The translations under genes and the position numbers were made by a program. 20,696 bases of DNA from Copromyces sp. CBS 386.78 (taxonomy: Eukaryota > Ascomycota > Sordariomycetes > Sordariales > Sordariaceae), in contig MU839322.1 in assembly GCA_030685235.1 (NCBI GenBank), positions 1-20,696 on the forward strand, written 5' to 3'. Below, in pieces: positions 1-9,533 of the stretch. The notes under the pieces are model-generated. The model made no database searches. It had not been told where the DNA came from and saw nothing but the letters and a program-made list of their open reading frames with translations. Each line of letters starts with the position of its first letter. Within the stretch, counting starts at the first letter, position 1.

Positions 1-150
1 TGGCCGCGCGAGGGTTAGGGATATGTGTGAGGGAAAAAGTGGATCACGGTCCGAGTAGAGTTTTCTGACGGTGCGAGTAGAGTCGCTCATAATAATAAAT
101 AAATAATCCGCTTTATTATAAAAGAGAACGCCAAATTCTAAATTAAGTTC

Positions 151-330
151 AAATATATTAATATTTATAATTATTAGTTTAGGGAGGAGTAGTAACGTAG
201 TTTCTTCGAAATCTATTATGTACCTACTAAGGAAATAGTTGCCAATAGTTTAACGAAAGTGCTGCTAATTAATAAATATAGGGAATTTATAAATTAATTG
301 AATTTTTAAAATATTAGGGTAATAAAGGAG
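151..330 (+). pseudogene. Eroded Copia RNase H C-terminus
   Basis: In the frame starting at 151 the translation reads KYINIYNY-stop-FREE, two stops, RSFFEIYYVPTKE, then IVANSLTKVL and NKYREFIN-stop-LNF. This follows the C-terminal Copia pattern, in which a K-H-I-D-I-R-H-H-like segment is followed by VPTKE and a D/N-x-L-TK-x-L motif. The internal stops are TAG and TAA at positions where the family carries Trp or Gln, and His-to-Tyr changes (CAC or CAT to TAC or TAT) are frequent; both are expected from RIP. The piece cannot encode a working enzyme. Identification was by eye, without an alignment. Confidence 0.75.
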
Positions 331-863
331 GAATTAAATAAACCGTTACTTAAAGTAGAGGCGAACTACTTGATTGTAAGGATTTGCGAGGAGGATTAAG
401 AGGAGTAAATTCTATTAAATAATAAAAAGGGAGGAAACGGTAATTATAAATATAAATTACCTACCTATATAATACGGTAGAAATAACTTCTATAAATTAA
501 GAGGGTCTTATATAGTGCGCGATCTATATGAAGAGGAAAAAAGGAGTAAAAATATTAATCCTAATAGGGTTCGAATTTATAACTTTTAGGGATGGTTTAT
601 AAGCTATTAATAATATTAATAAATATACTATAAAATATATTTAAATAATAAGAATAATTTAAAATTTAACCCTAACGCTTTAATTATTAAACTACGGGAC
701 CCGGGTCGTTATTGAAAACTAATACTATCGACCTTCCCTATAAAGGGGAATTAACAACGGGTAACGCCTTTAAAGGCGATTGTTGGGGGAGATACGAAAA
801 GGGAGTAAAATTGTGAATAGCTTTATTTATATTAGTTTTCTAGGTATTTTACTTAGTGTAATT

Positions 864-870
864 AGGGGGG
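864..870 (+). other. Polypurine tract before the 3' LTR
   Basis: AGGGGGG lies two bases upstream of the LTR start. This is the expected place for the primer of plus-strand DNA synthesis, and it marks LTR 873-1038 as the 3' LTR of the left element. Confidence 0.55.
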
Positions 871-872
871 TA

Positions 873-1038
873 TATTAGAAATAAGGATATACAGGGGTAG
901 TATTTATATAACTTAGCGGGTCTAGTGTGTTGTATTAACCATATTTTCTGTGAGGGATTTCTGGGCACATAGAACTCAATACAATACATAGTCTTCTCTC
1001 TACTTCCAGATTACCCCTGCACGTGCTAATATTCTACA
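873..1038 (+). repeat. 3' LTR of the left Copia element (166 bp)
   Basis: This segment matches 11899-12064 along its whole 166-bp length without gaps, with about 15 mismatches by eye, 14 of them transitions. It starts TATTAG where the other copy has TGTCAG (a G-to-A and a C-to-T change, both RIP type) and ends in the same TTCTACA. The TG...CA termini are typical of LTRs. A TATA-like TTTATATAAC lies about 30 bp in. Base composition changes to gene-like sequence immediately after its end. The five bases that follow are CGAAG, a possible target-site duplication half. Confidence 0.85.
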
Positions 1039-2268
1039 CGAAGCGGCAGGCTGGCAAAGGGGGGTCGCTTTCATGCCACTTACAAGTCTGGGCAAGAGTG
1101 GTTCGTGTGGACTTTGACCCCGATACAGCTTCATTCTCGAACTTGAACTTCGAACCGCCCGTTTTGAAGGCGCAGCAACGGAATCGGATTTGAGGCAACA
1201 CAGAGCAAGAACTCCAATTTTGAGTGCACGGTGTTTCGTAGATTCGTTGCCGTTATTTCAGCATTGATACTGCTCAGAATACCTCCGGTTCGGCAGATTT
1301 TGGAATACCTAGGGCTCGGCGAGACAAGGTATAGTACTTGAAGAGGAGGGCGCCAAGACTGTAAGTGGGATAATCGACACCGCGGAGGGGCAGGTCGGCA
1401 AAAGGGGATCCGAGTTAATCCACATCAAGGCCGTCGATGGATCCGTCCAGAACTCAAGGCTGAGTGTTGTGTGGCTGACGATGTGGCAGTTGGCCGCCCC
1501 TGAAATGATGGTCGTCTGGTTGGATTTGGATACTTGGGCGGCAAATGTGTCGCCGGGCCGAGTCCAAAGTTGTTGCTGACAGATTGACGAGGACTGCCAA
1601 GGTCTATGTGCACGCTGTCATCCAGGGTGCCAGGGCGAGTCGACGAAGGTGATGAGCTGTATTCTAGGAACTCCATCGAACAAGTCAGTCAGTCCAAGGA
1701 TGGCATGGATAAAAAGAGCTTGGGCTCAGTGACGTATCTTGATGTGTCGTGGCCTGGTAGAACTAAACAGCAGAACTATTGAAAGAAGATAGCTCCGCTC
1801 TTGCCAGTCAGCGGCTAGGTTGTGGTGATTCATCACTTGACGTTGGCTAGATCGTGATGGCAACTAGCAGTGACAGTTGCTCGTGAGAAAAGTGTACTCT
1901 TGCTGGAGAGGGGGCCATTTTTTAAGCATTGACTCTGCCAACTTCGTGTCTCTTGAGAGCAATTCAACATCGACGGGAGGGTTGGGTGTTGATGGTCGTG
2001 CATCGTTGCCTGCCGGATAACCATTCAGGCCAGATTAAAAAGGTCCAGTGACCAATAAGTCAAAAGAACTGCAAGCTCATTGGTTTATACTCCTGGGCAC
2101 AGCGAGCGGCATGCAGCTGCTGCCAGATGTCATGCCCGACCTGACCTGCAGCATATTCTATCACATCATCACATCAGCGCAAATCGCTCTAGAATTGACG
2201 GAAGCCGAAAGACCTAGAAGTGAATAAGACGATAATTGCAATAAGTTTTGCATACTCAAGTACCTCCA

Positions 2269-2276
2269 AGGTACCT
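2269..2276. repeat. AGGTACCT palindrome, copy 1
   Basis: A perfect 8-bp palindrome in noncoding DNA. Three more copies occur in the island, all outside the coding sequences. Its function is unknown. Confidence 0.4.
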
Positions 2277-2355
2277 GAATCGGAGGCAACTTGCAGTAGA
2301 GGAGTAGAGGCAGGTACGGTCTACATAATATGTAGAGCCATCTCCGACGTAACGG

Positions 2356-2367
2356 ATAGGTACCTAT
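2356..2367. repeat. AGGTACCT palindrome, copy 2 (12-bp ATAGGTACCTAT)
   Basis: A perfect 12-bp palindrome centred on GGTACC, about 85 bp from copy 1. It is a candidate binding site for a dimeric factor or a mobile-repeat footprint. This is inference from symmetry and recurrence only. Confidence 0.4.
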
Positions 2368-2825
2368 GCAGATGAGATTAGCGGTCCTATGCGCCAAAAA
2401 AGAGGGACAGGTGGAAGCCGGACAGTTTATCTCCGACTCCTGCCCTTTCTGTCAACAACAGGGCAATCTACCGTGTGTCTTTCTCTGTCTTGGTCGGGCT
2501 GTCCATCTCCCACTCACTGGTCGGGTTGCAACACCCAGCAGTTGCAGACCTGTAAGTGAGTATTTGTCCCTCAGCCCTCTTTGTCAGACTCAGTCCCATC
2601 TCTTGGCTGCACTGGTTGTAAATGTTAGGTAATGTAGGTCAAGACCATACATCCATCTTCGGCTGCTGTACATTTTCGCTCTGAGACGCACTCCCACTCT
2701 CCTGTGCATGAATTATCCTCAAGTTCATTGCACGTATCATCACGCACGCGCATTACATGACTCCTATCCGACTCGGATATTTCAGTTCTTTGCATATCCA
2801 GCCCGGCGTTGACTCTGCTGAACAA

Positions 2826-2834
2826 TATAAATAT
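2826..2834 (+). promoter_or_regulatory. TATA-like element TATAAATAT
   Basis: A TATA-box-like sequence about 1.4 kb upstream of the CDC4-type start codon, followed by increasingly pyrimidine-rich DNA. If it is used, the transcript would have a very long leader. Fungal promoters often lack a functional TATA box, so this is weak. Confidence 0.2.
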
Positions 2835-4261
2835 CTGACCAGCTGAGAGTGAATGTCATTTGATCTTTACCTAGTCTTTTTCTTTTTGCTTTTCTTTTCC
2901 AGCAGTGTCACACAACTGCCACCCCTGTCCAGGTCCGCCATCCATTCCGACCCCACCCTGGCTAATGCTGTAAATCGGTAGTTCCTGCCCTCACGATCGA
3001 GCACTGGACCCATTGTCACTTCCCTCCTAGCTTTTAAAATGTACCGCGCGTCGAAGACCACCGACTCCCCTCCACAGGCATTCAAAGCCACCGAACTACT
3101 CCAGCTGCAATCCAAGGATCCCACCAGGGGCAGGCAGATTCTCCGACATAAATCGGCCTTGAGTCCAGATCAAATCATCAAAATCCCTCCACTAGACTTG
3201 GGAGTTGACCTGAGTTTATTCCCGAGTCTATATCTTTTTCAACCCAAGTCGGTCGCCCAGGGGCAACCCACTTCGAGAACAATACCTCTAAAAGAATCGG
3301 AACTTTTAGTGGTGTTGTTCCGTCGTGTGCCCGGGGGCGGTCCATCTTTCCACGCCTAAACTTAAAAACACTCCCACTAGAGGTAGAGGTACCTTTTACC
3401 TTAGTTTTGTTGTTCGCCTTTCGCCCCCTGCCGCCGCTCAACGCCCCGTTCTCTCCGTTTCCCCCAGTCATCCATCCCGTCCGCCGCTGCCTTTCGTCCC
3501 ACACAGGTCCATCAAAAACTCGCTTGGTCATTCCGCCGACCCCTTCCTTCCCTTTGCCAGCGACTCGAACGCATTTCAAATTCCAAACATCCACCTCAGT
3601 CCGGCCCACGCCATTTCTCCGCTTGCCCTTCCTCTTTCACCTCCACAGGGCTGCGCTGCCACAACCACTTAAACTTCGACTTTTGGGTGCCCATCAGTCC
3701 CATTGCCAACAGCATCGACAACAGCGTCGACAACAGTACCGAAACCGGTTCTGATCCCAGCATTCCCATCGCCGGCTCAGGAGTATCGAACGGTTTATTC
3801 CCAAGTGAAAGGTCTCCCACGGCCGATGATTTTCGTTTAGCAGACACGCGCGAACAGACCCTTTCCTGTCAACGTCAGCAACGTCAACGTCAATCCTACC
3901 TACGCGTCGGTTGCGGCACGCCATGCCCTCGTGGCATTCAACATTATAAAATCTGCCTGCTTGCCATCGCGTAAGGGGGATACTATCACGGACACCACGC
4001 GTGTGGCGACCACCCACGTAGCTCGCGGTTTGGAAACGCGTTGGAAGCCCATGACCAGCATCACCGATACAGTCCGAATCAGGCATTCACCTTGTTTCAA
4101 CAGGAATCCTCTTTGTGTCCCTCACGGTCCTCAACCTCAGCCTATTTAGCGCATCACGGACTTCGGTTTTTTTTTTTTTCACCGGCCGATAATCAACCTT
4201 TTCGTTCGTCGTTCGATTGACTCCCTTTGACCACGCAACTTTGGCGCTACATCGACAAACG
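2835..4261 (+). promoter_or_regulatory. Pyrimidine-rich promoter and leader region of the CDC4-type gene
   Basis: The stretch is strongly CT-rich, especially 3400-3670, as is usual around transcription starts of filamentous fungi. A run of 13 T lies at 4167-4179, about 80 bp before the start codon. One ATG-started frame of 106 codons (3039-3359, A at -3) lies here and could be an upstream ORF if the leader begins early. Possible splice sites, such as GTAAGG at 3971 with later CAG acceptors, suggest that a leader intron is conceivable but unproven. An AGGTACCT palindrome is at 3387-3394. Confidence 0.4.
3387..3394. repeat. AGGTACCT palindrome, copy 3
   Basis: Third copy of the 8-bp palindrome, here within the CT-rich promoter or leader region of the CDC4-type gene. 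Confidence 0.4.
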
Positions 4262-7200
4262 ATGCTTCTCGGGTTAGATGGCACGCGACCGACGGCATCT
4301 CAACCTGCAGACATGAGTTCTCCTACACCTACTCAAAAGACCATCGCGGATCGCCCGCCACGATCGAAGCAGCGAGTCTTGATGACGTGGGCGGAAGAAG
4401 ATGACCCTTCTTCGAAAACGCGCACCCTCATGGTTTCCGAGCAATACATAGAGACGAAGACGATCACGACTACGACGACTACTCGGCGAAGATTTTCTCC
4501 TATTCAGATCCGAGAACCACAAATGCTCGACCCCAAAGAATACCCGCTCGCTCCGCAACCGACGCCCGCATTCCTGAAACATTTCTCGTCCACATATACG
4601 ATTCCTGAAGGATCTCCAAACATTAGTCAACCATGGTCTGCGGTTTGCGGCACAGGAGCCGATGGGAGCTCCTCTGAGCATCGGCTAGAAAATGTCGACT
4701 ACACCGAGGATCCAACAGTCGAAAGTGGTGGGTCTTTTACCCCTTCTTTAATTAAACGACGCCCGCAGCCCAAAGGGCTTCGAAGATCTGGCAGTCGGTT
4801 CGAGTCTCCCACCAACAGCCCATTGCCGGGAACCGCTGCGCTTCTTCGCGCACTAGCAAAAGGCCCACGCCTTCCACGCTACCCCCGGATGGATTCAGAT
4901 TATTTGGCCACACCTGACGAGGCGGAAAGGGTTAGCGGTGACTTTGATGATGATGATGCCCCGTCGCTTCATCTTCCAAGCACCACGGAAGCTGAGACTA
5001 GCCAGTCAACCGCTTATGATGACGCAGAGAGCCAGGCTGGAAGCGAGACCCAGACCGTTTTCAGCGCGGTTGCCACGCCCCCCGTCACCGACGCCGAACT
5101 TCAGCCCGTTGCCGATTATGATGAGCCTCTTCAACAAACGGTTAGGGGACTGCACGCGAGCCACGCTATTAGTGCAGTAGCTGCACAAGACGCCAGTTTG
5201 CCTAGTCCGCGCCTATCGCCTACGCTTGCTGCGGCTCAGCTACAGCTTGTTCCTTCGGATGATGAGGGTGCCGATGACGAGGGTACAGCCTCTACTCATG
5301 CTTTTGGCCGTGGCGGCCCGAGTCAGTGGCTAGACGAGACTCAAAGAACCGGCGATGCGGACGCTGAGATGGTCGATGACTCGCTTGCTCTATCACCAGC
5401 CCAGTATGATCCTTCCGTCTCTCCGCCTCAGTTCGACGGAGCCTATCAGCAGGCCCTGATGAACCCTGACATGATGATCGACAGCTTTGATGCGATGCCC
5501 ACCCAAATGAAGTCATGGATGATATATCAACTTTTGCGTCGGTGCCCCAGGAAGACTCTTCAGGCGGTTGCTGATGTTGTCAACCCAGCCTTGAAATGTG
5601 ATTTCTTCCGACGTCTTCCTACCGAACTCAGTCTTCATGTTCTCTCCTACCTGGATCACCGGGATCTTTGCCGGGCAGCACAAGTATCCAAACAGTGGCG
5701 CAATATCATCGATAGCTACGAGACAGGTTGGAAGGAGCTGTTTGATCGGGATGGCTTTCAACTTGCTCCTGGCGAGCTTCAAAAAGCCATCGCTCAAGGG
5801 TGGGGTTGGCAGGATCCCGTTGGCGCGTTGGAAGGCGAGGTGGACCTGAGCCAGCATTGCAGACTGACGTCAAGCGAGTCGGAACTGTTCAGGTCCGCAG
5901 CCAAGTCTGAGAAGTCAGACAAGGCCGACTCCAGTCCTACCCCCAAGATAAGGTCCTCGAAGCGGAAGCGCAACGCAGGCCACTCGAACTCTGAAAGATC
6001 CAAGCGCCGCGTCAGCTTTCAGGATCCAAGAGAAAGGTTTCACCAGACACACCGGTCCGAGGGTCCCATGTCAGCCGCTAATGCCGCTGCTTTGGCCGTT
6101 CCCGACCCCCAGATTGGGCTTCCAAGCCTACGCCGGCTTCACCTCTACAAGTCTCTTTACAGGAGACACTACATGATTCGCCAGAATTGGACCAGCGGAA
6201 AGGTTAGGCCTAGTCACGTCGCCTTTGCGGCGCACCCTAGACATGTGATAACATGCCTGCAGTTCGACGAGGACAAAATTATCACGGGTAGTGACGACAC
6301 GCTGATCCATGTCTACGATACAAAAACCGGCAAGTTGCGTACGAAACTCGAGGGCCACGAAGGCGGAGTCTGGGCTCTCCAATACGTCGGAAACACCTTG
6401 GTTTCGGGCAGTACCGATCGGTCTGTCCGTGTCTGGGATATTCAAAAGGGCATTTGCACCCAAACATTCTATGGCCATACGTCTACCGTCCGTTGTCTGC
6501 AAATCCTCATGCCGACGGAGACAGGGGAAGTGAAAAACGGCGAGCCGGTCATGATGCCCGAGAAGCCCTTGATTATTACTGGTTCTAGGGATAGTCAGCT
6601 GCGCGTCTGGCGCCTCCCAGAGCCGGGCTCTCGGCGGTACATCATGAACGGACCTGCGGCTAACGAAGAGAACTGCCCGTATTTTGTCCGTATTCTTCAG
6701 GGCCACGGGCACTCTGTCAGGTCCATTTCGGCTCACGGCGATATTCTCGTTTCGGGCAGCTACGATAGCACCGTTAGGGTCTGGCGCATCAGCACAGGCC
6801 AGCAGCTCCATGTTCTGTCCGGCCACAATCAAAAGGTTTACTCGGTGGTCTTGGATCACAAGCGGAACCGATGCATTTCCGGATCTATGGATAGTTTTGT
6901 CAAGATTTGGGATCTGGACACGGGTGCATGCTTGTATACCTTGGAGGGGCACAGCTTGCTGGTTGGACTGCTCGACTTGCGTGACGAAAAGTTGGTATCG
7001 GCTGCGGCAGATAGCACGCTGCGCATCTGGGATCCAGAGACCGGGAAGTGCAAGCACACCCTCATGGCTCACACTGGAGCGATCACGTGCTTCCAGCATG
7101 ATGGCCGTAAAGTCATCTCCGGAAGCGAGAAAACAGTGAAGATGTGGGATGTTCAAACCGGCGAATGCATGCAGGATCTCTTGACAGACCTTAGTGGGGT

Positions 7201-7454
7201 CTGGCAAGTCAAGTTTGACGAAAGGCGGTGCGTTGCAGCAGTGCAGCGTGGCAATTTGACTTACGTTGAGGTATGTACCAATCTCCTTATCAGCAGCATA
7301 CCTAATGCTGGACGCAGACATGGGCTGACTCGAACGTGTTTAGATTCTTGATTTTGGGGCTGTCCGTGACGGAGCTCCGCCCGAAGAACTCGGCAAACGC
7401 AAACTCCTCAATGGGGCGGAAGTTCAACAACTTTTGCTTACAGAAGGAGAATGA
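4262..7454 (+). CDS. cdc4: CDC4/FBW7-type F-box and WD40 protein, SCF ubiquitin-ligase substrate receptor
   Basis: Two exons, 4262-7270 and 7344-7454, encode 1039 residues. The start at 4262 has A at -3; the in-frame frame upstream lacks an ATG, and a later ATG at 4313 is the alternative. In order: a disordered Thr/Ser/Pro- and Asp-rich N-terminus (1-400) with several SP sites; a dimerisation-type segment (about 408-447, MKSWMIYQLLRRCP); an F-box (about 448-495, LPTELSLHVLSYLDHRDLC) that should bind Skp1; a basic nuclear-import-like stretch (about 562-584, KIRSSKRKR); and eight WD40 blades (661 to the C-terminus), blade 3 enlarged to about 76 residues. Arg744 (STVRC), Arg776 (TGSRD) and Arg820 (HSVRS) match the three phosphodegron-binding arginines of FBW7 (465, 479, 505), which favours CDC4/FBW7 over MET30/SconB or TrCP types. 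The expected role is ubiquitination of phosphorylated nuclear proteins such as Cdk inhibitors. Neurospora FWD-1, which targets the clock protein FRQ, is a related fungal F-box/WD40 receptor; whether this is its orthologue is not established here. Confidence 0.9.
7271..7343 (+). other. Spliceosomal intron (73 bp) in the CDC4-type gene
   Basis: The donor is GTATGT at 7271, the acceptor TAG ends at 7343, and a branch-like GCTGAC lies at 7324-7329. Removal joins GAG to ATT in phase 0. The joined frame continues ILDFGAV and runs 36 codons to TGA at 7452. An LDF segment after the last WD strand is usual in the CDC4/FBW7 family (LDFDV in human FBW7). Without splicing the frame stops at 7349-7351 after about 26 unrelated residues. 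Confidence 0.88.
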
Positions 7455-7562
7455 CCATTGTAGTGGCGAAAACACAGCAATACTTTGCTTATCGACTTTA
7501 GCAACATACGTCGTGTTCGTGACACTTGGGCAACGCGCTGAAGTTCGGAGCGACGAACAAAG

Positions 7563-7586
7563 CGACAACGACAACGACAACGACAG
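7563..7586 (+). repeat. (CGACAA)n hexanucleotide microsatellite
   Basis: Three perfect CGACAA units and one variant CGACAG, about 110 bp after the CDC4-type stop codon, probably in its 3' untranslated region. Confidence 0.7.
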
Positions 7587-8213
7587 CGGTGACGAAAGCA
7601 TGGACTCAACCTTGGCTTTCGAACAACCAGCCTGTCAACAGCATGAGAGGAATCTTGATCAATAACACTCCCATCTGCAGTCAGTGGAAGGGAGGAACAA
7701 TACAGTGGAAGGTCGGCGCGCTCAAGGTAATTTCTTGGGCAGCTGGACGCCAACTATTCGTCTTCGGACGCTAAAGCTGTTTGCTTTGGACGCTGTGGGC
7801 ATTTTCTTTTTTCTTTTAGGTCATGATCATTTGCGATGACTTGTTAGGTGTATACGGGATATGAATGGAAAACACACAAGGGCAAATGGGAGAAACAAAG
7901 CGAACGGAGTCAGGGAACACACGCGTTGCGCGGAATATCGCACATCAATCATCAGCATTTCAAGGTGTTGGGAGCCCGGCCATTCTTACAAAGGTTTTTC
8001 CACGGAACGTTTCCTCTGTTCATATTTCTCTTTGTACATTTTTCCCTTCTTTTTCCTTGTTCTTCGGCGTTTGCATGTCAATTTTGTTGTTCGCATATTA
8101 GTTTCGTTGACGGCATTTGATCGGATTTCTACGTACACGGACTACTTCTCTGATCAATCTTGCCCTTTTAGTTCGAAAGCATAAAGCGGTGAGAAAAATA
8201 CCAAACGAAGCCA

Positions 8214-8236
8214 GGGAGGGTAGGGGGAGGAGGGGG
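8214..8236 (+). other. G-quadruplex-type motif
   Basis: Four G tracts of 3, 3, 5 and 5 bases separated by 1, 2 and 4 bases fit the usual pattern for a four-stranded G structure. It lies between the 3' ends of two convergent genes, where it could affect transcript termination. That role is inference. Confidence 0.5.
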
Positions 8237-9247
8237 TCAGGGTATAGTTGCCCATCTATACATGAGCGTCACACCAATCCCTTTTACACACCTTTCATTC
8301 TCATGTTCACACGTTCGTTATTAATAGTAGTCCCTCCATCTTAAACGGGTGTTGGAATGGAAGGGCAGTTTATCGTTATCAAAGCGAACTCTCAGGAGCA
8401 GGAGGAAGAGCGGGAGCAGGAACGGGAGGAAATGCGGTCATCCAAAAGTTCAAGGAACGGATCATGGTGGCAGCCACTGATGTGATGCTCTATACAGAGT
8501 AATGATGGCGTTGGTGGAAGGCAAGAGTGGTTAACGTGTGGCAGAGCGTACACATTTGGTCCGGATGTTCTTTTTCTGCATCTCTAATGAGTTTCAGCTA
8601 TCGTTACCTACACCACTTAGTTTGAACAGGCAACAGGTTTTACATAGCAACTTTTATGGCTTTGACTCCTGAAGACGCTGTGCTTCTAGAAGCTCGTGAA
8701 TTTGTGACGTTGTAGCTTCGTGATGCACCATATGTGGGTTTGCCCTGCCCCAAACTCCGAGGTGCCTAAAGACCGAACAAGAAGGAAGAACGATAGAATG
8801 GCCAGGAGCGACATAGGTGTTAGACTGTGAAACCTTTCCAAGACACGCATTTGTGGGTTGAGTCAAACAAGCTGCGAACTTTCTTCTATAATTACTAATA
8901 TCACTTTGTCCAAGTGCCTGACGAAGTCGAGCCGGTCGATTTGGCTTTACACGTGCCCCATCAAAACATTAACCATTCATTCCTCCTCGTCCTACTCGAA
9001 AATCCAATCGACTTATGCACCATCGTATGTAAAGACCATTCCTTTCCATGGGCAAATGAAAAATCTGACGAGAAACCACCATAAAAAACCCAGAAATTGC
9101 GAGTGTCCTTGGGCAACCAACGAGGAAAGCACGACTGACGTCCTTCCCCATCTGCCGCGTGCCCTGCCGCCCATCTTCGATGCAGTGGGGATTTTACCCC
9201 CGGGGGTGCATAAGTATGCATCGTCCAAGCAGAGGAAGCACCAACCT

Positions 9248-9255
9248 AGGTACCT
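9248..9255. repeat. AGGTACCT palindrome, copy 4
   Basis: Fourth island copy of the palindrome, within CCTAGGTACCTT, between the convergent genes. It is noncoding. Confidence 0.4.
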
Positions 9256-9484
9256 TATGCAACCCCCCCAGTTAACCTCGCAGGCTGCGTGAAAAATAAA
9301 TGCAAAGGTTTTGGTGGATATTTTTGGACCCGCCTTATCCCATGCATTGTGTTTATTTGTCATGCACCCTGCATCGCCATCTTCAGCAGCGGCACCACCA
9401 GAGCTGCATAGAAGGTAGGTAGGCATGTAAGTGTCACTTCATGCTTCACGACGGACCTTCCGTGGGCTCTTTTCCTCAGATGTC

Positions 9485-9533
9485 AACCAAGGGTAAGTAA
9501 GGTTAACCGGGGGTAGGGTTAACCAAGGGTAAG
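9485..9533. repeat. Short tandem repeat containing GGTTAACC octamers
   Basis: About three degenerate units of 16-20 bp resembling AACCAAGGGTAAGGTT. The palindrome GGTTAACC occurs at 9501-9508 and 9517-9524, exactly 16 bp apart. The stop codon of the minus-strand gene (9519-9521) lies inside the second octamer, so the repeat encodes the last residues LTLG. Confidence 0.6.

Larger units (their letters stand above)
1..872 (+). mobile_element. 3' internal part of a RIP-decayed Ty1/Copia retrotransposon
   Basis: This AT-rich stretch is poor in CA and TG and rich in TA, and it directly precedes an LTR. A remnant Copia RNase H C-terminus reads on the + strand near 151-320. A polypurine run (A followed by six G, 864-870) sits two bases before the LTR, where the plus-strand primer belongs. 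Between the end of the RNase H frame (about 330) and the polypurine tract I see no recognisable frame. The element continues to the left outside the window, so its 5' LTR, Gag and most of Pol are not visible. Assignment to Copia rests on the RNase H motif and on the right-hand element, which shares the LTR. Confidence 0.8.
1039..2825. other. Gene-free stretch left of the CDC4-type gene
   Basis: Base composition is normal, with no RIP signature. Short ATG-started frames exist on the - strand (1425-1676, 83 codons, Ser/Pro-rich; 1833-2024, 63 codons). Neither has a recognisable domain, convincing splice sites or good start context, so I do not call them. Two AGGTACCT palindromes lie at 2269-2276 and 2356-2367. 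No tRNA, rRNA or transposon terminus is recognised. It may hold distal promoter sequence or a decayed gene. Confidence 0.5.
7455..9518. other. Region between the two convergent genes
   Basis: It contains the 3' untranslated sequences of both genes and intergenic DNA. Visible items are a (CGACAA)n hexanucleotide repeat at 7563-7586, a pyrimidine run near 7803-7819, a G-rich tract at 8214-8236, an AGGTACCT palindrome at 9248-9255, and a tandem repeat at 9485-9533. A 137-codon ATG-started frame on the - strand (9013-9426) and a 41-codon Glu-rich frame on the + strand (ATG at 8354-8356) have no recognisable domain and are not called. No RIP signature is seen. Confidence 0.55.

Noticed and set aside
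1425..1676. 83-codon ATG-started frame on the - strand, Ser/Pro-rich
   Set aside because: No recognisable domain, T at -3 before the ATG, no neighbouring exon with convincing splice sites; a frame of this length is expected by chance in non-RIP DNA.
3039..3359. 106-codon frame with good start context upstream of the CDC4-type gene
   Set aside because: No domain or homologue recognised and it lies in promoter or leader DNA; kept only as a possible upstream ORF.
6128..7321. 397-codon open frame on the - strand opposite the WD40 region
   Set aside because: It is antisense to eight clear WD40 blades; the frame is open because of codon bias of the true gene.
8354..8482. 41-codon Glu/Arg-rich frame starting near 8356 on the + strand
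   Set aside because: Low-complexity and short, with no splice partners or homologue; probably chance.
9013..9426. 137-codon ATG-started frame on the - strand
   Set aside because: Odd Trp/Phe/Cys-rich composition, no domain, and it overlaps other equally open frames in intergenic DNA.
9485..9533. Interstitial telomere repeat
   Set aside because: The GGGTTA-like pieces are degenerate and form a 16-bp unit, not a TTAGGG array.
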